From positions 434,001 through 498,000 of the forward strand of contig NZ_BAXR01000002.1 of assembly GCF_001310635.1 (NCBI RefSeq): 64,000 nucleotides of DNA, read 5' to 3'. The notes below the pieces were generated by a model that did not search any database, was not told where the DNA came from, and saw nothing but the letters and a program-made list of their open reading frames with translations. The translations under genes and the position numbers were made by a program. Positions 40,076-50,617 of the stretch are shown here, piece after piece. How positions within the stretch are numbered: position 1 is the stretch's first letter; each line of letters opens with the position of its first letter. This DNA comes from Bacillus sp. JCM 19034. GTDB lineage: Bacteria > Bacillota > Bacilli > Bacillales > Bacillaceae_D.

Positions 40076-42569
40076 AATCCATTGATCTGCTTCTTCTTTC
40101 GTATGGATCTGCTCATTAATTTGTAAACAAGCAAGTTCGAAAAGAAGTGATTTAAATGTTGGTCCAGGTTTTAAACCGTATGAAATTAAATCCTTTCCCG
40201 TTAAAAGTGGTGAAAGCTGTCTTCGCCGTTCAATATAATTCAATACCCAGTCATTGTTTGTTTGAACACTGAAAAAAGCAAGCTGACTTCTTGAATATGG
40301 TGCCATTTTTTATGGGCAGTATAAAAGGAATCAACTGTTTTTACATCAATTTCTAATTGTTGTATTTCATTTATCATTTGCTTGTTCTCTGTTGTAAGGC
40401 ATATTTGCGAATCATTCCTTCATTGTGTCCTTCTAAGAAAATGAGAAGATAAGGAAAAATCTCTTTAATATCTAGCTCCGTTAATGAACGAATGATTTGA
40501 GTCCGTTTTGCAGTGATACGAGCTTGAAAGAGTTCTTGCCAAACGTTTAGATCATTTAATTGAATCATCCCATTATAAAGTTGTCCTTCTTGCATAAATA
40601 GCTTGAGCTCGCGAATAAGTCGCTGTGGGCTAATACGTTTAACCATATGTGCAGCATCAAGGGCTAATTTCCTTGTTTGTGTAGACAATTGATAGTTTAA
40701 TCTTAGAACAAAGCGAACGGCTCGAAAGATTCGAGTAGGATCTTCTACAAAACTTAAGGAATGAAGAACACGAATGACTTTCTGGTCAAGGTCATCCATA
40801 CCTTGGTAATAATCAATTAAATATCCGAACTTTTCTTTGTTTAATTGAATAGCTAATGCATTAATTGAAAAATCTCGCCTACTTAAATCTTCACGAATGT
40901 TCGAAGCTTTGACACTCGGAAGAACACCAGGATTTTGATAATATTCTGTTCGGCATGTTACTAAATCAATTTTGAAACCATCCTTTGTTGTCCATGTTGC
41001 CGTTCCAAATTCTTCGTGAGATTTAACTGTCCCACCGTATGTTTGTTCAAGCTGCAAGGCAAAGGAAATTGCATTTCCTTCAATAACTATATCAATGTCT
41101 TCATTCTGTGTTTCAAGAATTAAATCACGAACGATTCCACCAACTAAAAAAGCGGGATAATGATATTGATCAGCTAGTTGTCCAATTTTTTTTAACAGTT
41201 GGAGAACAGAGGGAGTTAATCCGTTATTCAGTCTATGAAGCATTGTTTTTTGAGTTAATTGTTTCTTGTCTATTTCAATAGGTAAAGATTGATGCAACTG
41301 TTCAATTAAATCAGTGCGGGAAATGATACCAACGACTGCTTGTCCATCTAAAATCGGTATTCTCCCGATATTATGCTTCATCATGACAGCTTGAATCGTC
41401 TCAAGTGAAGCTTCTTTCGGAAGTGTTACGATCTTTGTCGACATGTACGCTTTTACGGGGGCGTGTCCTAGTCCATGATGAATCGCTTTATCAACGTCGC
41501 GACGAGAAATGACGCCAACGAGTTGCTCGTTTTCATTGAGAACAGGAAACCCGGTATGTCCAAATTGAAACATTTGATCTAACGTCGATTGAATGGTTGT
41601 TTCAGGTAGAACAAATTTAATGGGGGTCGACATTATGTCCGCGGCCGTTATTGGTTTTTGGAAAATAGTATGTACTAGAGAATGGACGGATTCTAAAGCA
41701 AGATCAAGTGAGCCATTTTTTATCGTCGCTGAACCTGCCTGTGAATGTCCACCACCACCTAACTCCTTTAGCATGAATTGGAAGTCAATTCGTTCAGAAC
41801 TGCTTCTCACAACGATATAAACGTGTTTCTTCATTTTAACAATGGTAATCACACCATCAGTATGAGTCATCTCCAATAACTTTCTTGTAATAACTGCTAA
41901 TCCACTTTGATAATCGTCAAGTTCATGACTAGTGATAAAAAGTCTTAATCCGTCTTTTTCTAGTTCATTGCCAGATAATAATAACGTCTGTAGCAACTGA
42001 ATTTCTACTGTTGTAAAACCTGTTTCAGAAAAACGTTCAATTAAGGAGATGTCCATTCCATTATTTAATAGAAAGGCTGCTGCTTGTAAATCCGCTGCTT
42101 GTGTTTGCAAAAAGGTGAAGTTACCAGTGTCAGTATATAGACCGAGCCCAAATAATGTTGCTTCAAAGGCGGAAATAGTCATTTCTTTTTCGCGAATATA
42201 TTCAATTAAAATCGTAATGGCTGCACCATAATGTTTTATTATTTTCGTTCCCTTTTGATAATCATGATCTTTTGGTTGATGATGATCGTATATTATCACT
42301 TCTTTTTGATGTGGCAGCCGATTAATGGGTATTCCAGTTCGTTCTAATGAAGAAACGTCAACGACGATAAGTGTACTGACACTTTCCCAAGTAATTTGCT
42401 CGTAGTTCTTAAACGATAGTTTATCACGATAGATCGCTAAATAAGATTTTACAGTAGCTTGTTGTTTATCGGTTAGGGCAACGGTTGCATTAGGATAAAG
42501 CTTTTTTGCTGCTAACATACAAGCTAGGCCATCAAAATCTAAATTCACATGTGAAACAATCACTTCCAT
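40049..42569 (-). CDS. DHH-CBS-CBS-tRNA nucleotidyltransferase fusion, two frameshifts
   Basis: An 840-residue multidomain protein. Domains in order: DHH phosphoesterase (1-170; HVNLDFDGLACML, YDHHQPKDH), DHHA1 (210-305; LGGGGHSQAGSAT), two CBS domains (312-435), then a class-II polymerase-beta nucleotidyltransferase (about 470-630; FLVGGIVRDLILE, DIDIV, LSRRDFSINALAI, EDPTRIFRAVRF) and a helical tail. Relatives are the A-adding or poly(A)-type enzymes; B. halodurans is reported to have two tRNA nucleotidyltransferases, and this resembles the second. Missing bases near 40390 (ALQTENKQMI) and in the A run near 40308 (AHKKMAPYS) split off the tail. Start ATG 42569. Confidence 0.82.
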
Positions 42570-42646
42570 ATCATAGTTACCTCTTTCGTATACCTATTAT
42601 TTCCGGTCACTGCTTTCTTCTAGCATAGCGATCAACTAGAAAACGG

Positions 42647-43288
42647 TCAACATTGTTCTTCAATCATTAGTCCTTTTGTTATTAATGGGGGAGGCTCATA
42701 CGTGTTTTCCATTTTTGATTGTCTATTTTTAACTTTTATAAAAGAGTAGTACTCTTTTATAATGAGTGATTTAAAATCTCTAATTAGCTCCGTAACATGA
42801 GTATTAGACGTTGTTGTTAAAAAATGTAGTAATTTATTGCACTGGAATGATAAATAGGCATGGTGATTGATTGAAATTCCGACTTTGGAAAAGGCTTCCT
42901 CGTAATGTTGTAGAATCGTTATGATTACATCAGTATGGGCAGAGCCAGTTATTCGATCATATTGCATCAGTGCAGAAATGGCTTTGTTATATTTCTGAAT
43001 CAGTTGTTCAGTTTGATAAATCAGTGTTCCATTCTCATCCAATTGTTCAATGGCGTTTTTTAGTTCCTGCTCACGGTGATAAAATTGTTTGAATTCTTCT
43101 TTTAATTCTTGGAGGGCACGGTAGTACCGTTCATAAGAAAGAATAAAGTTATCTGTCGGATGTTTCGTTTCATTTTCAACTGGACGAGTAGCTTCAATTT
43201 TTTCAACAGCTTGAACTGTAGTTGAAGAAGTTAAACGATTTACGTAATTTGAGCGTATTCTTTCTAATCGCATCCGATTATAGCTCAT
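42647..43288 (-). CDS. Unknown coiled-coil protein
   Basis: A 213-residue soluble protein, mostly helical: a Glu/Lys/Gln-rich coiled-coil region (about 50-110; RALQELKEEFKQFYHREQEL) and a further helical part. It has no membrane segment and no motif I recognise. AAGGAGG before the ATG at 43288 supports it as a real gene. It lies upstream of the DHH-CBS gene on the same strand, 77 bases apart. Confidence 0.6.
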   Translation of the reverse strand: MSYNRMRLERIRSNYVNRLTSSTTVQAVEKIEATRPVENETKHPTDNFILSYERYYRALQELKEEFKQFYHREQELKNAIEQLDENGTLIYQTEQLIQKYNKAISALMQYDRITGSAHTDVIITILQHYEEAFSKVGISINHHAYLSFQCNKLLHFLTTTSNTHVTELIRDFKSLIIKEYYSFIKVKNRQSKMENTYEPPPLITKGLMIEEQC

Positions 43289-43442
43289 TGTTACTCCTCC
43301 TTATAAAAAAGGTTTATACTACATATATTCCCTTTTTTAAGGAATGAAACCTCTTTACGTTTAAAAAATAGTACGAGAAGCAGGAGTTTTATGTTCAATA
43401 AAGAAATTTGTATAACGAAAGCTGTTAAGCGAGGAGGGCAAC

Positions 43443-44186
43443 ATGAAAAGGATAGCACTTATATCTGATATTCACGGTAATGTTCCTGCATTAGAAGCTG
43501 TATTAGAGGATATTGGGGCAAGGACGATCGATGAGTTAATTTGTCTAGGTGACCTTGTCGGAAAAGGACCTGAATCAAAAAAGGCCGTTGATTTAATTAG
43601 ACAGCATTGTGATCATGTTGTAATGGGAAATTGGGATGATTTTATTACAAAGCCCACAGATTATGATGTTATTAAATGGCATCAAAAGCAATTATCAGAA
43701 CATGATTTTGACTATTTACGTAGTCTTCCACATTCCTATGAATTTTGGCTAAGTGGACAATTGATTCGAGTATTTCACGCTTCACCAAGAAGTGTTTATG
43801 AGCGAATCCAACCTTGGGATGCTATTGAAGAACGGTTAAGTTTGTTACAAAACAGTAATTTAACAGAAAACATAGCGGGGATCACGGAACCAAATGTAAT
43901 AGCGTACGGAGATATTCATAATGCATATATACAGCATCATAACCGACAAACGATCATAAATGTTGGCAGTGTTGGAAATCCACTTGATAAGATTCAAGCT
44001 TCATACGTTATTTTGGAAGGAGAGCCAAACGAAACCAAAGAGGGGACATTTGCCATTCAATTTATGCGTGTTCCATATGATGTCGATTTAGCGATACAAC
44101 GAGCGATTGATGTTAATATGCCTGAACTAAACGAGTATACAATAGAGCTTCGAACGGGACAGTATCGTGGATTAAAAAATAGCTAA
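43443..44186 (+). CDS. Calcineurin-like metallophosphoesterase
   Basis: A 247-residue YfcE/MJ0936-type phosphodiesterase. Metal ligands appear in order: ISDIHGN (Asp, His), LGDLVGKGP (Asp), GNWD (Asn), FHASP (His) and YGDIHNAYIQ (Asp, His). The GNWDD and GSVGNPLD segments suggest the subgroup annotated as diadenosine-tetraphosphatase-like; the true substrate is unknown. GAGGAGG precedes the ATG. Single-gene unit with a possible long-loop hairpin at 44222-44278. Confidence 0.85.
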   Translation: MKRIALISDIHGNVPALEAVLEDIGARTIDELICLGDLVGKGPESKKAVDLIRQHCDHVVMGNWDDFITKPTDYDVIKWHQKQLSEHDFDYLRSLPHSYEFWLSGQLIRVFHASPRSVYERIQPWDAIEERLSLLQNSNLTENIAGITEPNVIAYGDIHNAYIQHHNRQTIINVGSVGNPLDKIQASYVILEGEPNETKEGTFAIQFMRVPYDVDLAIQRAIDVNMPELNEYTIELRTGQYRGLKNS

Positions 44187-44221
44187 ATTGTGACTACTAG
44201 TTAGATGACGCTTATGAGAAT

Positions 44222-44278
44222 AAAGCACTGGCTTTCACACATGGTTCTTAACGAATCATTTTAAAAGCACAGTGCTTT
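44222..44278. terminator. Long-loop hairpin after the phosphoesterase
   Basis: A perfect 9-bp inverted repeat (44222-44230 with 44270-44278) with a 39-base loop and few T. It may serve the convergent 40-residue gene as well. Weak. Confidence 0.4.
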
Positions 44279-44295
44279 ACTAATGTGATTGATCT

Positions 44296-44418
44296 TTACT
44301 TCTTTATTCCAAGCTCTTGATTGGCTTTTGAAATGGTTGTTCGTTCTTTTCCAGTTCTCGGCTGAGCGGCATCTTTGCTTTCAATCATATTACGTTTAGA
44401 TTTTGAACGTTTGCTCAT
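44296..44418 (-). CDS. Small basic protein, 40 residues
   Basis: A lysine/arginine-rich peptide (MSKRSKSKRNMIESKDAAQP...) ending ANQELGIKK. The ribosome site AAAAGGGGGG before ATG 44418 is excellent, which is the main support. Its size and composition resemble the many small sporulation-associated Bacillus proteins (for example the YfhE or YuzL types), but I cannot assign it. Confidence 0.55.
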   Translation of the reverse strand: MSKRSKSKRNMIESKDAAQPRTGKERTTISKANQELGIKK

Positions 44419-44488
44419 ACGAATCCCCCCTTTTGCTCGTTTAATTGTATTGTTTTCTAGTTCAAGTCATTTTATTTAATAAAACAAA

Positions 44489-44512
44489 AAGAGTTCATTA
44501 CTTTGAACTCTT
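44489..44512 (-). terminator. Intrinsic terminator between ytoQ and the 40-residue gene
   Basis: A 9-bp stem (44489-44496 region with 44504-44512) followed on the minus strand by a T-rich stretch. It lies 113 bases beyond the ytoQ stop. Confidence 0.7.
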
Positions 44513-44624
44513 ATACAAAAAGGGAAGGGGAGCCATTTGTTGGTGTGTTGCTCAATCCAAGCGTAGCTAGTTCAAGTAGGATTCTAGTTGCTACTAGTTT
44601 ATCTGATGGCTCCAGTACTTATAT

Positions 44625-45065
44625 CTATTCAAATATATACCCGATGACGTCCAACGCCTGTTCCACTGTTTCTACAGTTACATTAGCTTTATTAGAAAGC
44701 TCCTTTAGCGGATGAATGAGGGAATTAGGTCGGATGATAATCGTTGGTTTGTTAAGGTTAATTGCTGTTGTTGCATCCATTGCTGTATTCCACTGCTTAT
44801 ACGTTTCTCCAAATAAAGCAATAACGATATCTGATTTTTGTATGAGCACTTCTGTTCTAAAGTTGTTTATGGCGGATGCTGCGTCATCACGATAAACATT
44901 ACCAGGCTGTTTTCCTAGAATATCTTCACCAATGCTATCAGATCGTTCATGATTTGTTTGCGGTGCTACAAAATTCACTGGCAGATTCTTTTCCTTCGCT
45001 TTATTAATCAATTCCTCACGCCAATTATTATGAATTTGGCCAGCTAAATATACGGTTAATTCCAT
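44625..45065 (-). CDS. ytoQ: YtoQ-family protein
   Basis: A 146-residue protein matching the YtoQ family (VYLAGQIHNNWREELI, IVIALFGETYKQWNTAMDA). The fold is like nucleoside 2-deoxyribosyltransferases (YLAGQI start), but activity has not been established. ATG 45065 follows a Shine-Dalgarno site (GGAGGC). Single gene. Confidence 0.85.
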   Translation of the reverse strand: MELTVYLAGQIHNNWREELINKAKEKNLPVNFVAPQTNHERSDSIGEDILGKQPGNVYRDDAASAINNFRTEVLIQKSDIVIALFGETYKQWNTAMDATTAINLNKPTIIIRPNSLIHPLKELSNKANVTVETVEQALDVIGYIFE

Positions 45066-45163
45066 TTCACTTTAAGCCTCCTAAGTGTAATTTCGTTTCC
45101 ATTCTATTTCCCATTATTTATGTGCAATAAACTTACACATTATATCGTATCAGATACTTTGTC

Positions 45164-45871
45164 TTATCGTATAGGTTTAGCAATTGTGGAGGCTTTTCTT
45201 AGAATAAGCCAAATGGTGAAAATTGTAATAAGTAGAAATAGTACACTATTTAAAAAATCAAAGGTAATAAGATAGTCTTGGATCTCAATAAATAAACCGA
45301 TTAACCAATTACGAATATTTGCAATTAAATTTAAAATAAGAAAGACTGCTACCACGCTCCCACCGCCAATTAAGCCAAAACGATAAAAGAGTGACCCCAT
45401 AAATACGAATACAGTAAGCAGGAAGAAACAGATAAAAAATCAAGCAATAGTGTATTGTACCATGTATCGTTTATAGAGGTTAATTGTGTCGTAGCATACA
45501 TACTTAGATTGTTATTATCGAATGTTTCGTTGAAAAAGCTTATTAATTTGGTTAAGAACGTTGATATTCCCGACATAATAAAGGCAAGAATAAGATTAAA
45601 CACGATAACACTTACGACAAATGCAGTGCGAGTTGAGCCCATTTTAATCATAAATGGAAAGGTATCTTTTACCGTTAAGTAACCTGAAAAGCCACAATAA
45701 ACAAAAATCGCCATACTAGGTGACAGAATAATAGTTGTCTCGAAAGGCAAAGATAAGGATAAAGCGAAAAGAAGTAAGGAACTAGCTATAAAGATAGACC
45801 AAAATACTATAATTGAAAATCGAAAATCAATTGTTTAGAAAATAGAGATTTGCACGAAGATCACGATACAT
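45164..45871 (-). CDS. ABC transporter permease-like membrane protein, two frameshifts
   Basis: About 235 residues with five or six hydrophobic segments. It begins MYRDLRANLYF at ATG 45871 (GGAGC nine bases upstream), overlapping the end of the ATPase gene. Two indels break it: one extra A (or two missing) near 45826, before IDFRFSIIVFWSIF, and one missing T (minus strand) near 45440, where DFFICFFLLTVFVFMGSLF is restored. Its place after a YtrA-like regulator and YtrB-like ATPase suggests it is the membrane partner. No close family recognised. Confidence 0.65.
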
Positions 45872-46733
45872 ATGGCTTTCGCTCCTTTTTTGTGGTTAAA
45901 TGAACCATTAGTTCTTGAATGTGACAATGCTCAGCCTCAAGGCCAGCTTTTTTTGCTTCCTCTATTGAAGTTTCTCCAAAAGTAACAGCGGTTTGTTTTC
46001 CGATCATTTCAGTTAGATGAAGTACTTGTTTCCCTTCACAAAATGATTGAACAATAGATTTAGGACCTGTAATTTTAACGCTTTTTTGTTTTTAGTTGCT
46101 CAGCAGTTTCATGTAACAATATTTTTTTGTCTTTAACTAAAACAATTTCTTCAAACAAATCACTTACTTCGTCAATTAAATGGGTTGATAAAATAATGGT
46201 ACGTGGTAAGCTCTCGTACTCTTCTAGTAAGATATCGTAAAATGTATAGCGCAAAGAGGCATCTAATCCAATATAGGCTCATCAAAAATCGTAATAGGAG
46301 AACGGCTTGCTAGACCAATAATAATCCCTAATGCTGACTCCATTCCTTTCGAAAGTCCTTTAACATTTAGCTCTTGATTAAGCTCGAAAACGTCCAATAA
46401 TCGTAACGCGACATCGTTTGACCAGTTCGGATAGTAAAGGGAAGCAATTTTTAAAGCATTCTTAATTTTAAGGCGTTGTTTAAAATTACCACTTTCACTA
46501 ATAAAGCAAATTTGGTCCAATGCTTTTTTATTATTAAACGGCTCCTGTCCGTTAATGAGAATTCGTCCTTGATCAGGTAAAATATGACCGGATAAGAGTT
46601 GTAGCATCGTTGTTTTACCGGCCCCATTGCGACCTAGTAAACCGTATATTTTGTTTGGAGTAAGTTCTAAGTTGACATCTTTTAGAGCATACTTTTTCTC
46701 ATATGACTTTGAAACACCTTTAAATGTAATCAT
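45861..46733 (-). CDS. ABC transporter ATP-binding protein (YtrB-like), two frameshifts
   Basis: A 290-residue ATPase. Walker A is GRNGAGKTT, the signature is LSKGMESALG, Walker B is ITIFDEP followed by the D-loop YIGLDA, and the switch His is in ILSTHLIDEV. A missing T near 46270 cuts DEPYIGLDA, and an extra A near 46086 disturbs the later frame (SVKITGPKSIVQSF). Length matches YtrB. The stop overlaps the permease start by 11 bases, and its own start overlaps the regulator stop (ATGA). In B. subtilis the related operon responds to cell-wall antibiotics; the same role here is inference. Confidence 0.85.
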
Positions 46734-47098
46734 TTTTCCTCATCCTCCTTAATGAATTGTATTAAAGCTGAAGTAGAGATTCCGAGCTTTTTTGCTTCTG
46801 CTTTTAATGGAATAATATACTCGTCATAAAATTCACTTTGCCTTTTTTTTAAAATAATGGTTCTAGCCCTTTCTGCAACAAACATTCCAATCCCTCGCTT
46901 TTTATAAATAATTTCTTGATCTACTAGCTGATTAATGCCTTTGCCAGCAGTCGCTGGATTTATTTGGTAATGTTTTGCTAATTCATTTGTGGACGGAATT
47001 CGCTCACCTTCGCTAATAGAGCCATCAAGAATACTTTCTTCAATTCGTTCGGCGATTTGTAGAAATAATGGTTTATCGTCATCAAAATGATGATCCAT
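46730..47098 (-). CDS. GntR-family regulator, YtrA subfamily
   Basis: A 122-residue repressor with an N-terminal winged helix (PLFLQIAERIEESILDGSI; IPSTNELAKHYQINPATAGK; KKRGIGMFV) and the short helical dimerisation tail typical of the YtrA subfamily. It lies first in an operon with the ATPase and permease, and the palindrome at 47121-47144 just upstream is its likely operator, so autoregulation is expected. AGAGGTG precedes ATG 47098. Confidence 0.88.
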   Translation of the reverse strand: MDHHFDDDKPLFLQIAERIEESILDGSISEGERIPSTNELAKHYQINPATAGKGINQLVDQEIIYKKRGIGMFVAERARTIILKKRQSEFYDEYIIPLKAEAKKLGISTSALIQFIKEDEEK

Positions 47099-47120
47099 TT
47101 TATCACCTCTTTCGTTAACT

Positions 47121-47144
47121 GGTTAGTTACTTATGTAATTAACC
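47121..47144. promoter_or_regulatory. Probable operator of the GntR/YtrA-type regulator
   Basis: An inverted repeat GGTTAGTTAC-N4-GTAATTAACC (one mismatch between 10-base arms) lies 23 bases upstream of the regulator start. Size and spacing suit a dimeric winged-helix repressor. Binding is inferred from place and symmetry. Confidence 0.65.
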
Positions 47145-47188
47145 ATAAAGGTAATGAACTGATTTGTCAATAGGCATAATAAAAAAAG

Positions 47189-47209
47189 ACCACAGAAAAA
47201 CTGTGATCG
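47189..47209 (-). terminator. Intrinsic terminator of the chemoreceptor gene
   Basis: An 8-bp stem (47189-47196 with 47202-47209, one G-T pair) and 5-nt loop, followed on the minus strand by seven T. Confidence 0.8.
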
Positions 47210-47238
47210 AGTAAAATCCATAGAAATATGTATGTTTA

Positions 47239-48954
47239 TTATTCATTCACCTTAAATTGTTTTGTTAATTTTGCAAGAGAAGCAGAGAGATCAGATAATG
47301 TTAATCCAATTTTGTGTGTCTGATTGACTTGTTGGATTTGTTCTTCACTAGTAGTGAGCATTTCTTCCGCACTTGCTGATGTTTCTTGTGAAATGGAAGT
47401 TAATTGATGAGACGTTTGCTCAAGTGTCGGAAGCAGGTCATTGAATTGATCTAATTGTTGCTTCATTTGCTCAAGTTTATTGTTCACAGCTAAAAATTCG
47501 TGCAAAAGCTGATCAAGAGAATGCTTTGAGTCATTTGCCATTGTTAAATTTGACTTCGTCTTTGTTAAAAGTTGGTCAAATTCTAGAGTAGCCACTTTTG
47601 TCGTATTTTCCATATTGGTAATGGTATTGTTGATTTCCTCTGTCGCCTTAGTTGATTGATCCGCTAACTTTCTTACTTCACTAGCAACGACGGCAAACCC
47701 TTTTCCCGTGTCTCCTGCTCTAGCAGCCTCTATAGTAGCATTTAATGCTAGTAGCTTTGTCTGTTCGGCAATATCACGAATTAAATCAACCACGTTAATT
47801 ATGGAAGTGGAATGATTGTTCACATCTCTAATTGTTTGATTTAATTGATTAAAATCTTGTTCAAATGTATGGATGGTTTGAATCAAATTGGCAATCGTTT
47901 CCTCACCATTTTTAGCTGAATGGCTAACATCTCTAGATTGAAGTGTCATTTTCTCCATCATATTAATCATTTCTTCAATCTTATTCTTCATCTCTTTAAA
48001 GCTACTTAAACTAGTTTCAGAACCGAGTGCTGTTTGTTCAGCCCCTTCTTTAACAACATTTATAGATTGAACTAATTGTTGGCTAGAGGAGAGTGTGTTT
48101 TCTGATGAACCTTTTAATTGTGCACCTGTTGATTCTAGCTCGTGAGTAGTCCTTTTCAAATCACTTAACATGGAACGCATATGTTGTATCATCGCAATGT
48201 AGCTTTTATGTAAAGACATAATTTCTGGAATGGTCGTTCTTAATGTTGGAATTTGCTGTAGATCACCACTTCTCACTGCTCTCATCGTATTTCGTAAAGT
48301 CGTTAATGGGTTATTGATTGAACGAACAAATAAAATGAGTAAAATAGCTGAAATGAGTATGATTGAAATTCCCGTTATAATAGACAACCGTGCCATTTGA
48401 TGAACTGATGTCATATAATCGTTTCTCGGAATAAGAATCGCATAGACCCCATCTAATTCGCGTAATTCACGAAATGTTATTGTATAAAATGTATTATCCA
48501 ACGAAGTATGTATTATTCCATTTTTAAGATTGGCTATGTCTGAAATTACGTCTTCGTTTACCGGAGGTAACGAATCTTGACTAACATTGAAAGGAATAAT
48601 AGCGCCGTTTGTAATATACATGAACTCAGCATCCATCCCTTCATCTAAGAAAGTTTGTTGCTGATTTCGTATACTCGTATTCAGCATTTGCATAAAATAA
48701 TCATCATCACTTACGTAAAGGAAACGCAAGTTTTCGGCTAAATGACCGATAAGTTCCGTTTCTCTTTTTAAACGATTTTCCATTGATTCTAACGTAGCTC
48801 GTTCTGCTAATATATAGGAAGTTAATCCTACGGTAACAATTGAGATGGTTAATAGTGAGAAAAATAAAATAAATAATCGTACACGTAAGTTTAGCCTAGT
48901 CATTATTTTTTGATAAAATGATACTTTTTTTTCTTTCTCGTCGTTCATATTCAT
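47239..48954 (-). CDS. Methyl-accepting chemotaxis protein
   Basis: A 571-residue transmembrane chemoreceptor. The first membrane helix is about residues 27-48, an extracellular sensor of the Cache kind follows (50-190), then the second helix (about 193-213), a HAMP domain (214-268) and the cytoplasmic signalling coiled coil, with the conserved hairpin tip ([37 protein letters not shown]) near 400-440. The signalling part is followed by a C-terminal coil. The ligand is unknown. ATG 48954 is used; ATG 48948 has a better distance to GGGGG. Single gene with its own terminator. Confidence 0.93.
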   Translation of the reverse strand: MNMNDEKEKKVSFYQKIMTRLNLRVRLFILFFSLLTISIVTVGLTSYILAERATLESMENRLKRETELIGHLAENLRFLYVSDDDYFMQMLNTSIRNQQQTFLDEGMDAEFMYITNGAIIPFNVSQDSLPPVNEDVISDIANLKNGIIHTSLDNTFYTITFRELRELDGVYAILIPRNDYMTSVHQMARLSIITGISIILISAILLILFVRSINNPLTTLRNTMRAVRSGDLQQIPTLRTTIPEIMSLHKSYIAMIQHMRSMLSDLKRTTHELESTGAQLKGSSENTLSSSQQLVQSINVVKEGAEQTALGSETSLSSFKEMKNKIEEMINMMEKMTLQSRDVSHSAKNGEETIANLIQTIHTFEQDFNQLNQTIRDVNNHSTSIINVVDLIRDIAEQTKLLALNATIEAARAGDTGKGFAVVASEVRKLADQSTKATEEINNTITNMENTTKVATLEFDQLLTKTKSNLTMANDSKHSLDQLLHEFLAVNNKLEQMKQQLDQFNDLLPTLEQTSHQLTSISQETSASAEEMLTTSEEQIQQVNQTHKIGLTLSDLSASLAKLTKQFKVNE

Positions 48955-49125
48955 GACACCCCCGTCTATAGAATCATGACGATTGTACCAAATGAATATG
49001 AATATAATGTAAACTCTATATTAAGATAGCGAAAATTAACAAATGATGAGAGTTTTTTGGGGGGAAAAGGCATTGATAAAGATTCATTTCAAATCTTCTA
49101 ATGCCTTTTATATTCTAGCAGATTT

Positions 49126-49874
49126 TCATTTCTCACTGCTTAATATTGATTGGAGTAAGCCTGTAGGGAGCTTAAACGTTTCATTGTTCCAATTAAGTGT
49201 ACGTAATGACTCTTCTTCTTCCTGAGCTGCTTTAATGTTTGTCACTTCTTTATGGATCGATTCCATTTTGTAGTCAAGTGCTGAAGCAGACTCAGCAGCC
49301 TCTTTTAATTCATTAACTAACCGTTTTGGAATCGTTTTATTATATTTATAAAAGATTTTATGTTCCAAACTAGCCCAAAAATCCATTGCAATGGTACGAA
49401 TTTGCACTTCTACATAAACATGAATCTCTCGATCAGACATGAAAACGGGTACTTCTATAATTAAATGAAGACTTCTATACCATTAGGCTTTGGCTCGGCA
49501 ATATAGTCTTTTATTTCAATCACTCGTAAATCCTTCTGTCGTTGGATCATGTCGCTAATCGTATAAATGTCTGATAGGAAGGAACATGTAATCCGAATAC
49601 CGGCAATATCATGGATTTGCTCTTTAATTCCATTTAAAGATAAGGGAATTTTCTTTCGTTGCACTTTTGATAATAGGCTTTCCGGTGACTTTAAACGTGA
49701 TGAGACATGTTCAATCGGATTATATTCGTGTATGTATTCGAATTCCTGTTTTAAAATATCAATTTTTGTATCCATCTTATCGAGTGCAAATTTATATGCC
49801 ATCATAAAGCGGGTTACTTCAAGCTTAAACTTTTTTAGTTGATTTATATTAAAATCAAGATTTTCTATATCCAT
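49126..49874 (-). CDS. Small alarmone synthetase, YwaC-like, one frameshift
   Basis: A single-domain (p)ppGpp synthetase of about 249 residues without the hydrolase half of Rel. Signatures: YKFALDKMDTKIDILKQEF, NPIEHVSSRLKS, the substrate-binding DIAGIRITCSFLSDIY, KDYIAEPKPNGYRSLHLI once one missing T near 49476 is restored, and EVQIRTIAMDFWASLEHK. It transfers pyrophosphate from ATP to GTP or GDP, usually under cell-wall or alkaline stress in B. subtilis (SAS2). GAGGGG precedes ATG 49874. Possibly followed by its own promoterless tail; no clear terminator. Confidence 0.88.
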
Positions 49875-49996
49875 AGCTATTCCCCTCAGCTTTGCATGAT
49901 CTTCACTACTTATTATGACAAAATAACATAGAAAATCAATGAAAAGGTTTTACTATTCATAAAGATGAACGATCTATGAAAAATTATCAAAAAAGC

Positions 49997-50025
49997 GGGA
50001 TTACCAGAATGTACATGATAATCCC
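49997..50025 (-). terminator. Intrinsic terminator of the cell-wall hydrolase gene
   Basis: A 7-bp stem (49997-50003 with 50019-50025) followed on the minus strand by GCTTTTTTG, just after the stop codon. Confidence 0.75.
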
Positions 50026-50032
50026 ATTTAGC

Positions 50033-50617
50033 CTATTTAGCAAATACGTGATTACCGATTCTCGTTGTTTCGGTACGAGTGGCGATCCAATGGTTTGTGG
50101 CAATTTCTGGATTATAGAAAAATAGTGAACCGGACCCTTGTCCATTAAATGCTAAGGCTTCATTAACTGCTCGTTTCGTTTCTTCATCTGCTTCTTGATT
50201 AATTTGGCCATTTTGGACAGGAGAGAATGCGTAATGTCCAGATGGTGCTACTTCATGAATAACATTATAAATTGAATTCGGAAAGTCATCATGTTGAACT
50301 CGATTTAATACCACTGTAGCAACTGCTACTTTTCCAGCATAAGGCTCTCCCTTCGCTTCTGCATGTACGAGTCTTGCGAGCAAATCCTTTTCTGCTGCGG
50401 AAATACTTGGTGGAATGTTTAATTGTTCTCCGATATAAATCGTATCTACCTGCTTATTGTTTGCTTGTTTAATATCCGTCACGGACACACCATATTTTTG
50501 ACCTAATAGATAAAGAGTGTCACCTGATACAACTTCATGTGTTGTTTGTGCTTGTACGCCTTGTGCACCTAGTAATAATAATGCTGATGCACAAATAGTC
50601 ATGATCATTTTTTTCAT
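50033..50617 (-). CDS. Secreted LysM + SleB-type cell wall hydrolase
   Basis: A 194-residue exported protein: signal peptide (1-23, cleavage near VQAQ), one LysM peptidoglycan-binding domain (27-69; HEVVSGDTLYLLGQKYGV), and a Hydrolase_2/SleB-CwlJ catalytic domain (75-194) with the catalytic Glu in LVHAEAKGEPYAGKVAVA and GSLFFYNP. Related to B. subtilis YkvT and to spore-cortex enzymes; LysM suggests peptidoglycan or spore-cortex targeting. AGGAGGG precedes ATG 50617. Single gene. Confidence 0.88.
   Translation of the reverse strand: MKKMIMTICASALLLLGAQGVQAQTTHEVVSGDTLYLLGQKYGVSVTDIKQANNKQVDTIYIGEQLNIPPSISAAEKDLLARLVHAEAKGEPYAGKVAVATVVLNRVQHDDFPNSIYNVIHEVAPSGHYAFSPVQNGQINQEADEETKRAVNEALAFNGQGSGSLFFYNPEIATNHWIATRTETTRIGNHVFAK

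Noticed and set aside
44529-44612. Inverted repeat GGAGCCAT ... ATGGCTCC downstream of ytoQ
   Set aside because: Loop of 68 bases and no T run; a better terminator lies at 44489-44512.
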